NCBI GenBank assembly: GCA_035516035.1
Contig: DATJAS010000050.1
Coordinates: forward strand, 1 to 64,000
Direction: 5' to 3'
DNA length: 64,000 nucleotides
Source of the DNA: Fen-1273 sp035516035
GTDB taxonomy: Bacteria > Bacteroidota > Ignavibacteria > UBA10030 > UBA6906
This document shows positions 1 to 8,198 of the stretch, piece by piece (positions within the stretch are counted from its first letter, which is position 1; every line of letters begins with the position of its first letter). The notes below the pieces were generated by a model that saw nothing but the letters and a program-made list of their open reading frames with translations, did no database searches and had not been told where the DNA came from. The translations under genes were made by a program, and so were the position numbers.

Positions 1-1
1 C

Positions 2-355
2 AATATCCTCCTCGTTGCGCCGACGACGCCGACGGAGCGGATAAGAGGGATCGACGCTGCTTCGAGCGGATTTCTCTACTGCGTCTCCACGACCGGCGTG
101 ACGGGAGAGGGGGGGAAGCGGGCGGGTGAGGACTTCCTTACGCGCGTCAGGTCCGCGGCCGCCTGCAACCCCGTGCTGGTCGGGTTCGGCATCTCCACCC
201 CCGGTGAGGCGGCCGCAGCCGCCGGTCCTACAGACGGTGTGATCATCGGGAGCGCCCTCCTCAAACGGATACTCGCGGGAGAATCCGAACCCTCACTCGG
301 GCGGTGGGTCCGTGCAATCCGCGGCGCACTCGATCATTGCAGTCTGAGGGCTTGA
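2..355 (+). CDS. trpA: Tryptophan synthase alpha subunit, C-terminal part
   Basis: The gene enters from the left edge, so only the last 117 codons are present. TrpA cleaves indole-3-glycerol phosphate to indole, which passes to TrpB. The visible part has the family's APTTPTERI strand, the GFLYCVSTTGVTG segment and the phosphate-binding GFGIST and GSALL motifs of the TIM barrel. An ATG at 98 is internal, because the frame reads in continuously from base 2 with conserved sequence. The stop codon overlaps the -35 box of the next promoter. The rest of the trp operon would lie to the left. Confidence 0.95.
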   Translation, partial: NILLVAPTTPTERIRGIDAASSGFLYCVSTTGVTGEGGKRAGEDFLTRVRSAAACNPVLVGFGISTPGEAAAAAGPTDGVIIGSALLKRILAGESEPSLGRWVRAIRGALDHCSLRA

Positions 356-380
356 CATTCCCCGCGCGCGGGAGTATATT
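352..380 (+). promoter_or_regulatory. Promoter of the cobalamin riboswitch operon
   Basis: TTGACA (352-357), a 17-base spacer and TATATT (375-380). The expected transcription start near 387 places the whole riboswitch in the leader. The -35 box overlaps the trpA stop codon. Confidence 0.8.
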
Positions 381-415
381 CGTTCGTCGCGCGCCCGCTG
401 GCGCGCACATATTGC

Positions 416-578
416 GTTCGGTGTCCCGCCCCCGGGCGGGATGAAAAGGGAATTCCGTTCAAACCGGAAGCTGCCCCGCAACTGTAAATGGCAACCAGCG
501 CGAACGCCACTGTCCGTGATCGTCTGGACGGGAAGGCGCCGCGCGCTCCAGCGCCATGAGCCAGGAGACCTGCCGAAC
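416..578 (+). promoter_or_regulatory. Adenosylcobalamin riboswitch (B12 element)
   Basis: All hallmarks of the cobalamin riboswitch are readable in order: GATGAAAAGGGAA (440-452), CCGGAAGCTGCCCCGCAACT (464-483, continuing GTAA), GCCACTG (506-512), CGGGAAGG (529-536) and the B12 box GAGCCAGGAGACCTGCC (558-574). The ends pair as P1 (GTTCGG 416-421 with CCGAAC 573-578). In this family, cobalamin binding represses the downstream gene. Here it sits between a sigma-70-type promoter and btuB/btuG. Confidence 0.95.
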
Positions 579-642
579 ACTCCCCAGAGCACCTTCGCGG
601 GAAGGTTCGGGATTCTCCGCCGCCGTTTCCGGTGTCCTGGAA

Positions 643-670
643 CCCCGTCATTCCCGAGTGAATGCCGGGG
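643..670 (+). promoter_or_regulatory. Hairpin in the riboswitch expression platform
   Basis: CCCCGTCATTC (643-653) pairs with GAATGCCGGGG (660-670) with one mismatch and a six-base loop. It ends about 12 bases before the btuB SD (AGGA, 682-685). The following TAAATTATT is a poor U-tract, so both weak termination and initiation control are possible. Confidence 0.5.
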
Positions 671-690
671 TAAATTATTCCAGGACGATC

Positions 691-2667
691 ATGCGCACAT
701 TCCCGCTCGTTGCACTCCTCGTTCCGCTCTCCGTTCCCCTCGCATCAGGCGTTTCGGGCACCACCGGCGCCCCCGGTGAAGGGATCCCCGACACCGCCGC
801 GCCAACATATTCGGTGGGGGAGATCGTCGTCACCGCGACACGCCGGGAGATCGCGGCCGCGCTTGCTCCATCAGCGGTCACAGTCGTCTCCCGGGCCGCA
901 ATCGACGCCATGCCGGGGATGCTCCTGGCCGACGACATTTCGTGGACGCCCGGCCTCTCGCTCCGCTCGTACGGGAGCGGGGCATCCGTCCAGACGATCT
1001 CCATGCGGGGCATGTCCCCCGAGCACACGCTCGTTCTCATCGACGGTCAGCGGTATAATTCGTTCGAGAACGGACTGGCAGATTTCGGCATGCTCACCCC
1101 GGCATCCGTGGACCACGTCGAGCTGCTCCGCGGGGGTTCATCGGCGCTTTACGGCGCGGACGCGGTGGGGGGGGTCATCAACGTGATCACGCGATCACCC
1201 GGCACGGGGCTTCACGGCGGGGGGTCCGTGACTGAAGGGACGGCGCACGAGGGAGGGGCGTCGCTCTGGATGGAGGGAGGATCGGAGGATGTCGGCGTGC
1301 GCGCCTCGATCTCGCACGACGAGGGGAGAGGGGACTACCTCTTCGATTTCAGCGACGGGAACACGGTGACCACGCTCCGCAGGAGCGGCGAGGACTACTC
1401 GGTCCTCACGGGAGACCTCCGCGCGGACTGGAAACCTGCGGGGGGAGTCAAGGCGTACGCCGACTTCTCCTATGACAACGCCGACAGGGGGAGCCCGGGC
1501 GTTGTCACCGATCCGGGCTCACAGGGAACGGCCAGGCTCTGGGACAGGCTCGAATACCTGCGGACGGGGATCAGCTGGAATGCGGCTCCCGGGCTCGCGC
1601 TCCGTCTGAACGCCATGGGCCACTACGGATTCGAGCACTACGACGATCCCGGGCAGCTCCTGAACGGCTCGACGCTCCACAGCATCTACACGAACAGGGA
1701 CTACATCCTGACGCCGGAAGCCCTGTTCGAGGTCTCTCCGCTCCTCAAGGGTCTCGCGGGAGTGGAGTATGCGCAGGCGTCGCTCAAAAGCAGCGACACG
1801 TATGACGCGCTCAGGGTCCAGCAGAGCGCGTACCTGAGCACGCAGCATGACGTGGAACTCCCCTGGAGTGCGCCGTTTGACGTCCTCTTCTATCCCTCGA
1901 TCCGCTACGACAGGTATTCGGACACGGGAGGGGATGTGAGCCCGATGCTGGGGATGAACGTGGGGATACTCCGCTCACCATCGCTCCGGCTCAGGGCGAG
2001 CTACGGGAAGAGTTTCCGGGCTCCCGTCCTCAACGATCTCTACTGGATCGAGGGGGGGAACCCCGCGCTCAGGCCCGAGCGGGCGCTCGCGTTCGACTGC
2101 GGACTGCGCGCTGACTTCGACATCGGGGGCCCGTTCCGGGCGGAGATCACCTGGTTCTCGATCCGGAGCACGGACAGGATCGTGTGGCTCCCGGTTTCGG
2201 GTACGTTCTGGTCACCGAGAAACATCGCCGCCGTCCGGTCCGAGGGATGGGAGGCGGAGACAGAGTGGACAGGCCTGGGCGGCGCGCTTCACGTCGCCCT
2301 GAATGCGACATGGACCGACGTCACGAAGACGAGCGCGGACTATGCCGGCGACCCGACGCAGGGGAAACGCCTCATCTACGAGCCGCCGGAGACGTTTAAT
2401 GCGGTGGCGGACGCGGGGGCGGGTCCCGTGCGCCTCTTCTTCCGGCATTCATGGACCGCCTACAGGTACACCACGGAGGTGAACGACAGGTTTCTCCCCT
2501 CGTACTCGCTCGAATCCTTCGCCCTCCGCTACGCGCTCGGCGAAAACCCTCCCCGCGCGGCGCTCAAGGCGGAGGTGGGAAACCTCCTCAACACGACGTA
2601 CCAGGTCGTCGCACTCTACCCGATGCCGCTCCGTTCTTTCCGGCTCACGCTGGAGGCCGGACTATGA
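691..2667 (+). CDS. btuB: TonB-dependent outer-membrane cobalamin receptor
   Basis: A 658-residue TonB-dependent transporter. It has a signal peptide (about residues 1-20), a TonB box (GEIVVTATR, about 43-51), a plug domain with SMRGMSPEHTLVLIDGQR and VELLRGGSSALYGADAVGGV, and a C-terminal 22-strand-type barrel. The start is ATG 691, in frame with an upstream ATG at 556 that lies inside the B12 box and would destroy the leader. AGGA precedes 691 and a signal peptide begins there. The cobalamin riboswitch upstream and the BtuG-like gene downstream (ATGA overlap) make B12 or another corrinoid the likely substrate. The substrate is inferred from context, the family from sequence. Confidence 0.9.
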   Translation: MRTFPLVALLVPLSVPLASGVSGTTGAPGEGIPDTAAPTYSVGEIVVTATRREIAAALAPSAVTVVSRAAIDAMPGMLLADDISWTPGLSLRSYGSGASVQTISMRGMSPEHTLVLIDGQRYNSFENGLADFGMLTPASVDHVELLRGGSSALYGADAVGGVINVITRSPGTGLHGGGSVTEGTAHEGGASLWMEGGSEDVGVRASISHDEGRGDYLFDFSDGNTVTTLRRSGEDYSVLTGDLRADWKPAGGVKAYADFSYDNADRGSPGVVTDPGSQGTARLWDRLEYLRTGISWNAAPGLALRLNAMGHYGFEHYDDPGQLLNGSTLHSIYTNRDYILTPEALFEVSPLLKGLAGVEYAQASLKSSDTYDALRVQQSAYLSTQHDVELPWSAPFDVLFYPSIRYDRYSDTGGDVSPMLGMNVGILRSPSLRLRASYGKSFRAPVLNDLYWIEGGNPALRPERALAFDCGLRADFDIGGPFRAEITWFSIRSTDRIVWLPVSGTFWSPRNIAAVRSEGWEAETEWTGLGGALHVALNATWTDVTKTSADYAGDPTQGKRLIYEPPETFNAVADAGAGPVRLFFRHSWTAYRYTTEVNDRFLPSYSLESFALRYALGENPPRAALKAEVGNLLNTTYQVVALYPMPLRSFRLTLEAGL

Positions 2668-3722
2668 GACATTCCATGATGGTCCTCCCCCTCCTCGCGG
2701 CCTGTGCGCTCGCAGGTTGTGTCAGGGATCCCGTCTCGGCGCTCGTCGAGGTCCCGGTACCCTCCTCGCGGGGAGTCTACGTCGTTGACCAGGGGAACTT
2801 CGGCCGGGGGAATGCCTCGCTCTCCTACTACGACCTTGCGACGTTCCACGTGTACAACGACGTCTTCACGGCGGTCAACGGCAAGCAGCTCGGCGACGTG
2901 GCGCAGTCGATGGCGATCCGGGGCGCATCGGGCTACATCGTTGTCAACAACTCCGCGAAGATCGAGGTGATCGATATCGGGACGAACGTGAACACGGGGA
3001 CGATCCAGACAGGAGCAGGCACGAGCCCGAACGTGATGGCGTTCGCCGACGATTCGGTGGCGCTCGTCACCGATCTCTACTCGGGTTCGCTCATCGTCGT
3101 CAACGTGCACACGAAGCGTGTGACCGGCTCGGTCGCGGTCGGCGCGAACCCTGCCGGAATCGCGATTGCGGGGGGGAAAGCCTACGTGGCCAACTCCGGG
3201 TTCGGAAGCGGTAACACGGTCTCCGTGGTGTCGCTCGGCACGCTCACGACAACCAGGACAATAAGCGTGGCAGACAACCCGAACGGGGTCGAAGTGACGC
3301 CGTCGGGAAAGGTCTACGTGGTCTGCACGGGAGCCTACGATTTCACCGATCCCTCAAAAGACACGCCTGCCAGGATCGTGGTGATCGACCCTGCGAGCGA
3401 CGCTGTCGTGGATTCGATCTATATCGGCGGCCACGCCATGGACATCGCCATCGGTGCCGACGGCATCGGGTACATCGCCGGCTCGGCCGCCGTCTACCGC
3501 GTCGACACCCGCGCCGACGTGCTGACGGGGACGTTCCGCACCGGCGTCTACTACGCCACGGGAGTAGAGCCGTCGTCGGGAGACGTCTACCTGGCGGATG
3601 CCGGAGATTTCGTGGGTCCCGGAACGGTCTCGGTGTATGCGCCGGACGGAGAGCTGCGGACGACATTCGGGGTGGGGATAATACCGGGAGCGTTTGCGTT
3701 TAAGACGAATTCTGAATTCTGA
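2664..3722 (+). CDS. btuG: BtuG-like surface lipoprotein, YncE-type beta-propeller
   Basis: 352 residues. The lipoprotein signal peptide has lipobox LAGC with Cys at residue 14. About seven repeats follow with the propeller pattern P-x-G/V...G-K-x-Y-V...V-I-D, for example VGANPAGIAIAGGKAYVAN and VADNPNGVEVTPSGKVYVV. It overlaps btuB by four bases and shares its riboswitch. In Bacteroides, BtuG is a surface propeller lipoprotein that caps BtuB and captures B12 very tightly; the same gene order supports that role here. The last four residues (NSEF) and the stop are encoded by an intergenic-type repeat that runs on past the gene. It could instead be a generic YncE/DUF5074 protein, so the specific function is inferred. 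Confidence 0.72.
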   Translation: MRHSMMVLPLLAACALAGCVRDPVSALVEVPVPSSRGVYVVDQGNFGRGNASLSYYDLATFHVYNDVFTAVNGKQLGDVAQSMAIRGASGYIVVNNSAKIEVIDIGTNVNTGTIQTGAGTSPNVMAFADDSVALVTDLYSGSLIVVNVHTKRVTGSVAVGANPAGIAIAGGKAYVANSGFGSGNTVSVVSLGTLTTTRTISVADNPNGVEVTPSGKVYVVCTGAYDFTDPSKDTPARIVVIDPASDAVVDSIYIGGHAMDIAIGADGIGYIAGSAAVYRVDTRADVLTGTFRTGVYYATGVEPSSGDVYLADAGDFVGPGTVSVYAPDGELRTTFGVGIIPGAFAFKTNSEF

Positions 3723-3747
3723 ACTCTGATTTCTGAATTCTGAATTT
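3707..3747 (+). repeat. GAATTCTGA-type short repeat
   Basis: Four near-copies of a 10-12 base unit (GAATTCTGAATTCTGAACTC and on). The array begins inside the btuG-like gene, supplies its stop codon and ends at the gltX -10 box. The same unit recurs at 9133-9216. Confidence 0.75.
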
Positions 3748-3755
3748 GTATATTT
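3726..3755 (+). promoter_or_regulatory. gltX promoter
   Basis: CTGATT (3726-3731), 17 bases, TATATT (3749-3754). The -35 box is part of the repeat array. The predicted start near 3761 gives a leader of about 27 bases before GTG 3788. Confidence 0.6.
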
Positions 3756-3787
3756 GGGAATCCCCGTCACCAACCGGATTCCGAAAC

Positions 3788-5230
3788 GTGTCAACCGTCC
3801 GCGTACGATTTGCGCCAAGTCCCACGGGATTTTTGCACGTCGGGGGGCTGCGCACCGCGCTCTATAACTACCTCTTCGCACGCCGTAGTGGCGGCACATT
3901 CATCCTGCGCATCGAAGACACGGACCGGAACCGGTTCGTCGAAGGCGCCGTCGAAAACCTCATCACGACGCTTGCCTGGGCCGGGCTCCACCCGGACGAG
4001 GGACCGCCCCGGGGAGGACCCTCGGGATCGTACGTCCAGTCGGAGCGCCTGGCGATCTACCGGGAGCACGCCGCGCGGCTCGTCAGTTCGGGGGCTGCCT
4101 ATTACGCCTTCGATACCCCGGAGGAGCTTGAGGAGATGCGGAAGAAGCAGGAGAAACTCCAGGTGCTGCTCAGGGAGTACAGGAGATGGCTCGAGATTCC
4201 GCCGGATGAGGTGCGCCGGAAGCTCGGCGGGGGGACGCCGGCCGTGATCCGGATGAAAATGCCGAAGGGGGAGACGGTCGCATTCGACGATATTGTCCGG
4301 GGGCGCGTGGAGTTTGCCGCCGACACGCTCGATGACCAGGTCCTGCTCAAGTCCGACGGGTACCCGACGTACCACCTGGCAAACGTCGTGGACGACCACC
4401 TCATGGGGATCACCCACGTGATCCGGGGGGAGGAATGGCTCCCGAGCACGCCCAAGCACGTCCTCCTCTACCGCGCATTTTCCTGGGAGTCTCCCGCATT
4501 CGCTCATCTCCCGCTCCTCCTGAATCCCGACAGGTCGAAGCTCAGCAAGCGCCAGGGAGACGTCGCGGTGGAGGAATACCGGGCCAAAGGCTACCTCCCG
4601 GAGGCGCTCGTGAATTTTGTGGCGCTCCTGGGCTGGAACCCGGGGGACGAGCGCGAGATCTTCACGCTCGGCGAGCTGGAGCGGGAATTCTCGCTCGAGC
4701 GGGTGGGCAAATCGGGAGCCGTGTTCAACCTCGAGAAGCTCACCTGGATGAACGGCGAGCACTTGCGCCGCATGGGCGACGCAGAGCTGCTCGCGATCGT
4801 GCGCCCGGTCATGGAGGCAGAAGGGCTGACCGGAGTGCCGGATGCCCTGGCCCTTGACGTCATCCGACTCCTGAAGGAGCGCGCGGTGCGCCCGTCGGAG
4901 ATCGTGGAGAAGGGGAAGTATTTCTTCCGCGACCCGGACTCGTTCGACGCGCAGGCGGCGGCGAAGCAGTGGAAGCCTGAAACTCCCGCACGGCTTCGCG
5001 CGGTCGCCGGGGGGCTCGAAGGCATGACGGCGTTCGCTCCGCCCGACATCGAGGCCGAGGTGCGGCGCTGCGCGACGGCGCTCGGCGTCGGGGCCGGGAC
5101 GCTCATCCACCCTCTGCGACTGGCGCTGACGGGCGTGGGACAGGGACCGGGACTCTTCGAACTGATGGCGGTGCTCGGCAGGGAGACGTGCCTGCGGCGC
5201 ATCGCCGCCGCGATCCGGGCGCTCGGTTGA
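3788..5230 (+). CDS. gltX: Glutamate--tRNA ligase
   Basis: 480-residue class I aminoacyl-tRNA synthetase that charges tRNA-Glu. It shows RFAPSPTGFLHVGGLRTAL (HIGH-region equivalent), RIEDTDRNR, YPTYHLANVVDDHLMGITHVI and the KMSKS-equivalent KLSKRQGD (about residues 240-250), followed by the helical anticodon-binding half. GTG 3788 is preferred over an upstream TTG at 3746 because that TTG precedes the -10 box and family proteins begin a few residues before VRVRFAPSPTG. It is flanked by its own promoter and by the folB promoter. Confidence 0.95.
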   Translation: MSTVRVRFAPSPTGFLHVGGLRTALYNYLFARRSGGTFILRIEDTDRNRFVEGAVENLITTLAWAGLHPDEGPPRGGPSGSYVQSERLAIYREHAARLVSSGAAYYAFDTPEELEEMRKKQEKLQVLLREYRRWLEIPPDEVRRKLGGGTPAVIRMKMPKGETVAFDDIVRGRVEFAADTLDDQVLLKSDGYPTYHLANVVDDHLMGITHVIRGEEWLPSTPKHVLLYRAFSWESPAFAHLPLLLNPDRSKLSKRQGDVAVEEYRAKGYLPEALVNFVALLGWNPGDEREIFTLGELEREFSLERVGKSGAVFNLEKLTWMNGEHLRRMGDAELLAIVRPVMEAEGLTGVPDALALDVIRLLKERAVRPSEIVEKGKYFFRDPDSFDAQAAAKQWKPETPARLRAVAGGLEGMTAFAPPDIEAEVRRCATALGVGAGTLIHPLRLALTGVGQGPGLFELMAVLGRETCLRRIAAAIRALG

Positions 5231-5255
5231 TTCTCGCGCACGCATTGGGTATATT
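5227..5255 (+). promoter_or_regulatory. folB promoter
   Basis: TTGATT (5227-5232), 17 bases, TATATT (5250-5255). It overlaps the gltX stop. The -10 box ends five bases before the folB ATG, so the transcript should start at or beside the start codon. Confidence 0.75.
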
Positions 5256-5260
5256 TTTCC

Positions 5261-5629
5261 ATGCGAGAGTTCGGCCGGATCCGCCTCAAGAACCTGGTGT
5301 TCTACGCCTATCACGGCGCGATGGAGGACGAGCAGAACCTCGGGGGGAAGTTCGAGGTTGACGTCGAGATGGAGTGCGATATCTCCGCTGCCGCGGAGAG
5401 CGATGCGCTCAAGAAAACCGTCGACTACGAATCGGTGTACGCGTTCGTCCAGAAGACGTTCCTTTCCCGGAAGTTCTACCTGCTGGAAGCCCTCGGGCAC
5501 GCCATCGCGCGGGGATTGATCCGCGAGTTTTTCAACATCGAGACGGTCACGGTCAGGGTCCGCAAGCCGCATCCCCCGGTCAAGGGGGTCGTCGACTACG
5601 TGGAGGTCGAAATCACCCAATCCCGATGA
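5261..5629 (+). CDS. folB: Dihydroneopterin aldolase
   Basis: 122 residues, normal FolB length. It converts 7,8-dihydroneopterin to 6-hydroxymethyl-dihydropterin in folate synthesis. It has the family features LKNLVFYAYHGAMEDEQNLGGKFEVD at the N-terminus, the DYESVY pterin-site segment and the VRVRKPHPP strand. No SD precedes ATG 5261 and the predicted transcription start is at the codon itself, so translation is probably leaderless. The stop overlaps folK (ATGA). Confidence 0.92.
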   Translation: MREFGRIRLKNLVFYAYHGAMEDEQNLGGKFEVDVEMECDISAAAESDALKKTVDYESVYAFVQKTFLSRKFYLLEALGHAIARGLIREFFNIETVTVRVRKPHPPVKGVVDYVEVEITQSR

Positions 5630-6129
5630 CCTACCGCGCTTTCCTGGGACTCGGGTCCAACCTGGGGACCCGGGAGGACTACCTGAACAGGGCCGCGTCA
5701 GAACTCCGGCGGACCCCGGGGGTCCGCATCGTCTGGTATTCGTCGGTCTACGAGACCGATCCCTGGGGGGACGTGCACCAGGGACGCTTCCTGAACGCCG
5801 CGGTGGAAATCGAGACCACGCTGGATCCGCCGGCCCTCCTTGCCGAGCTCAAGCGGATCGAGCAGCTCCTTGGGCGGACACCAGGGGAGCGGTGGGGACC
5901 GCGGGAGATCGATATCGACATCCTGCTGTACGACGCCCTGGTCTACTCCGCGGACGGGCTCTCCGTGCCGCACCCGGCGCTGGCGGAGAGACGGTTCGCG
6001 CTGGTCCCCCTGCGGGAGATCGCCCCCGACGTCGTGCACCCCGTCAGCGGGCTCACGGTGGCGGAGATGGCGCACGCCTGCAGTGACGGCTCCCGCGTCG
6101 TGAAATCGACGCATCACATCCGATCCTGA
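5626..6129 (+). CDS. folK: 6-hydroxymethyl-dihydropterin pyrophosphokinase
   Basis: 167 residues. It transfers pyrophosphate from ATP to 6-hydroxymethyl-dihydropterin, the step after FolB. Typical HPPK motifs are FLGLGSNLG, SSVYETDPWG, RFLNAAVEI, the magnesium/ATP signature GPREIDIDILLY (about residues 92-103) and VPHPALAERRFAL. It starts within the folB stop codon, implying translational coupling. A deoxynucleoside kinase follows after 22 bases, an arrangement familiar from Bacteroidota-like genomes. Confidence 0.95.
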   Translation: MTYRAFLGLGSNLGTREDYLNRAASELRRTPGVRIVWYSSVYETDPWGDVHQGRFLNAAVEIETTLDPPALLAELKRIEQLLGRTPGERWGPREIDIDILLYDALVYSADGLSVPHPALAERRFALVPLREIAPDVVHPVSGLTVAEMAHACSDGSRVVKSTHHIRS

Positions 6130-6151
6130 CACTGCCACCGCCGGAGACCGT

Positions 6152-6832
6152 TTGGACTCACAGGATTCTCTCCAGGAACTGATTGCGCACACCGACCTGC
6201 GGTACGTTGCCGTCGAAGGAGTGATCGGGGCGGGGAAGACCACGCTCTGCACGATGCTCGGCGAGACGCTCGGCGCGCAGGTCGTCACCGAGCAGTTCGA
6301 GGAAAACCCGTTCCTGAAGGACTTCTACCGCGACCCGGAGCGCTACGCGTTCCAGACTCAAATCTTCTTCCTCCTGACCCGCTACAGGCAGCAGCGGTCG
6401 CTGTCGCAGGCCGACCTGTTCCACAGGTTCCTCGTCACGGATTACATCTTCGAGAAAGACAAGATCTTCGCCTACCTGAACCTGCAGGACGAGGAGCTGA
6501 AGCTGTACGAGACGCTCGTCGGGAGCATCGAGCACAACATCATACAGCCCGACCTCGTCGTCTACCTGCAGTCGAGCGTCCCCCGGCTGATGCACAACAT
6601 CAGGCACCGGGGGAGGGCGATCGAGGACGCCCTCGCGGAAGACTACATCCGCGACCTCAACGAGGCTTACAACTACTTCTTCTTCCGGTACAAGGCAACG
6701 CCCCTGCTGATCGTCAACGCCGTGGAACTGGATTTCGTGAACAACCCGGAACACTACCGCGATCTCCTGACGCAGGTCTTCCGGCAGAACCGGGCCGCGG
6801 TGGAGTACTACAACCCGATCGTGAAAAAGTGA
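6152..6832 (+). CDS. Deoxynucleoside kinase (dAdo/dGuo kinase type)
   Basis: 226 residues of the deoxynucleoside/thymidine-kinase-2-like family, which phosphorylates deoxynucleosides for salvage. It has P-loop GVIGAGKTT (about residues 23-31), the DYIFEKDKIFA segment that replaces the ERS/DRS motif in bacterial dAdo/dGuo kinases, and a LID motif RHRGRAIE with catalytic arginines. Start is TTG 6152, with GGAG six bases upstream; no ATG or GTG gives a complete P-loop domain. It is likely co-transcribed with folB and folK. Substrate preference cannot be read from sequence alone. Confidence 0.85.
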   Translation: MDSQDSLQELIAHTDLRYVAVEGVIGAGKTTLCTMLGETLGAQVVTEQFEENPFLKDFYRDPERYAFQTQIFFLLTRYRQQRSLSQADLFHRFLVTDYIFEKDKIFAYLNLQDEELKLYETLVGSIEHNIIQPDLVVYLQSSVPRLMHNIRHRGRAIEDALAEDYIRDLNEAYNYFFFRYKATPLLIVNAVELDFVNNPEHYRDLLTQVFRQNRAAVEYYNPIVKK

Positions 6833-6845
6833 GGAGGCGCCAGCG

Positions 6846-7067
6846 ATGTTCCTGCGGCTGATCCTGTTCGCGATAGTGGGCTATTTCATCTTCCGCGTGG
6901 TGCAGCTTGCGGGGAGGATGATGTCGGGATCCGGCAAGAGGCCGGAGGGAGAAGAGCAGCCGCGGCCGCCCGAGCCGCGGGTCCCGGATTACCGGGACAT
7001 CAAGGACGCGGACTTTATCGACATCACGCCCAAAGACAAGGGTCCCGACCCCCCCGCGGGCTCATAA
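6846..7067 (+). CDS. Small single-span membrane protein of unknown function
   Basis: 73 residues with an N-terminal membrane helix (about residues 2-24), then a short basic stretch and a proline- and acid-rich tail containing YRDIKDADFIDITPK. It has a strong SD (AGGAGG) and lies 13 bases after the kinase gene. It resembles the small DUF4834-type membrane proteins next to folate and nucleoside genes in Bacteroidota, but I cannot assign a function. The tail suggests a peripheral scaffold or recruitment role, which is speculation. Confidence 0.7.
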   Translation: MFLRLILFAIVGYFIFRVVQLAGRMMSGSGKRPEGEEQPRPPEPRVPDYRDIKDADFIDITPKDKGPDPPAGS

Positions 7068-7082
7068 TCCTCACAGGGCACA

Positions 7083-8198
7083 GTGCTCCGTACATTCGAA
7101 CCGGCATTCAAGCGCTCGCTCTCCGCCGGCCTGCGACTCCTGTTTGCCCCCTCCGATATCCCGCCGTTCGACCCCGGTCCCTCTCCCCGCATCCTCGTCG
7201 TCAGGCAGCACAACCAGCTCGGCGACATGCTCTGCGTCGTCCCGCTCCTGCGCGCGCTCAGGAGGACATACCCCTCAGCCTACATCGCGCTCATGGCGAG
7301 CCCCGTGAACTACGAGCCGATGGCAGGCAACCGGTTCGTTGACGAGGTCATCCGGTTCGACAAGAGGGAATTCATGGGGAGGGAAGGAGGGAGCCTGCTC
7401 AGGCTCCGTCCCTATGCGCGGGACCTCCGGCGGCGAGGCTTTACCGTGGCGATCGTCCCATCCACCGTGTCGACGTCGTTCACGAGCGACCTCATGGCGT
7501 ATCTCTCGGGGGCGCCCGTGCGGATCGGGGCCGGGAGCATTGAGGGGGCGGCCAATCCCTCCGCCTTTTTCTTCACGCACCCGCGCGCCCTCGACTGGCG
7601 GCAGACGCCGGAGCGCCACCAGGCGCTCCGGAACATGGACATCTGGCCCCTGGCGCTCGGGGGGGAATCGGACCTTTCCGCGGAGATCTCGCTCGACCCC
7701 GATGAGCTGCGCGACGGTGAGGCGTACCTGCGCTCGCTCTCCCCCGGCGCGCGCCGCGTGATCGTCTATCACCCGGGAGCGGGAAAGGTCCCGAACCGCT
7801 GGCCGGCGGAACGCTTTGCCGCACTCGCCGGATCCCTCTCGGCTGCAGGCGCCACGGTGATCACGGCGGGCCCCATGGACGACGCGCCCGTGGAGATCAT
7901 GACGGGGGGCATGCGGGGGCCATACGGGATCATGAGGAACCAGCCGATCAGGCGTGTTGCCTCTGCACTCCGATTTGCCGATCTTGTCGTATCAAACGAT
8001 ACCGGGATCATGCACGTCGCGGGAGCTGTGGGCACGCCTGTCCTGTCGCTCTTCGGCCCGACGGATCCCCGCCAGTGGGCACCAACGGGTCCGCAGCATC
8101 GTTGTATCCGGGGGGAGGGATCAGATATTACGCGTATACCGCTGGAAAACGTCATTGATGCGGCACATGAAATGCTCCGCCGGGAGCGCGAGCGATGA
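7083..8198 (+). CDS. Glycosyltransferase family 9 (heptosyltransferase-like)
   Basis: 371 residues, GT-B fold. The N-terminal half has ILVVRQHNQLGDMLCVVPLLRAL, the GT9 acceptor-side signature. The C-terminal half has YHPGAGKVPNRWP and VVSNDTGIMHVAGAVGTPVLSLFGPTDP, the ADP-heptose-binding region. Such enzymes add heptose to the inner core of lipopolysaccharide at the cytoplasmic face. The GTG start at 7083 follows AGGG. It overlaps nadA (ATGA). A second GT9 gene begins at 63168. The exact sugar and acceptor are unknown. Confidence 0.85.
   Translation: MLRTFEPAFKRSLSAGLRLLFAPSDIPPFDPGPSPRILVVRQHNQLGDMLCVVPLLRALRRTYPSAYIALMASPVNYEPMAGNRFVDEVIRFDKREFMGREGGSLLRLRPYARDLRRRGFTVAIVPSTVSTSFTSDLMAYLSGAPVRIGAGSIEGAANPSAFFFTHPRALDWRQTPERHQALRNMDIWPLALGGESDLSAEISLDPDELRDGEAYLRSLSPGARRVIVYHPGAGKVPNRWPAERFAALAGSLSAAGATVITAGPMDDAPVEIMTGGMRGPYGIMRNQPIRRVASALRFADLVVSNDTGIMHVAGAVGTPVLSLFGPTDPRQWAPTGPQHRCIRGEGSDITRIPLENVIDAAHEMLRRERER

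Noticed and set aside
556..690. ATG 556 as start of btuB
   Set aside because: It lies in the B12 box of the riboswitch; ATG 691 has an SD and a signal peptide.
3791..5620. 609-codon open frame on the minus strand
   Set aside because: Shadow of gltX and folB; no SD, no recognisable domain.
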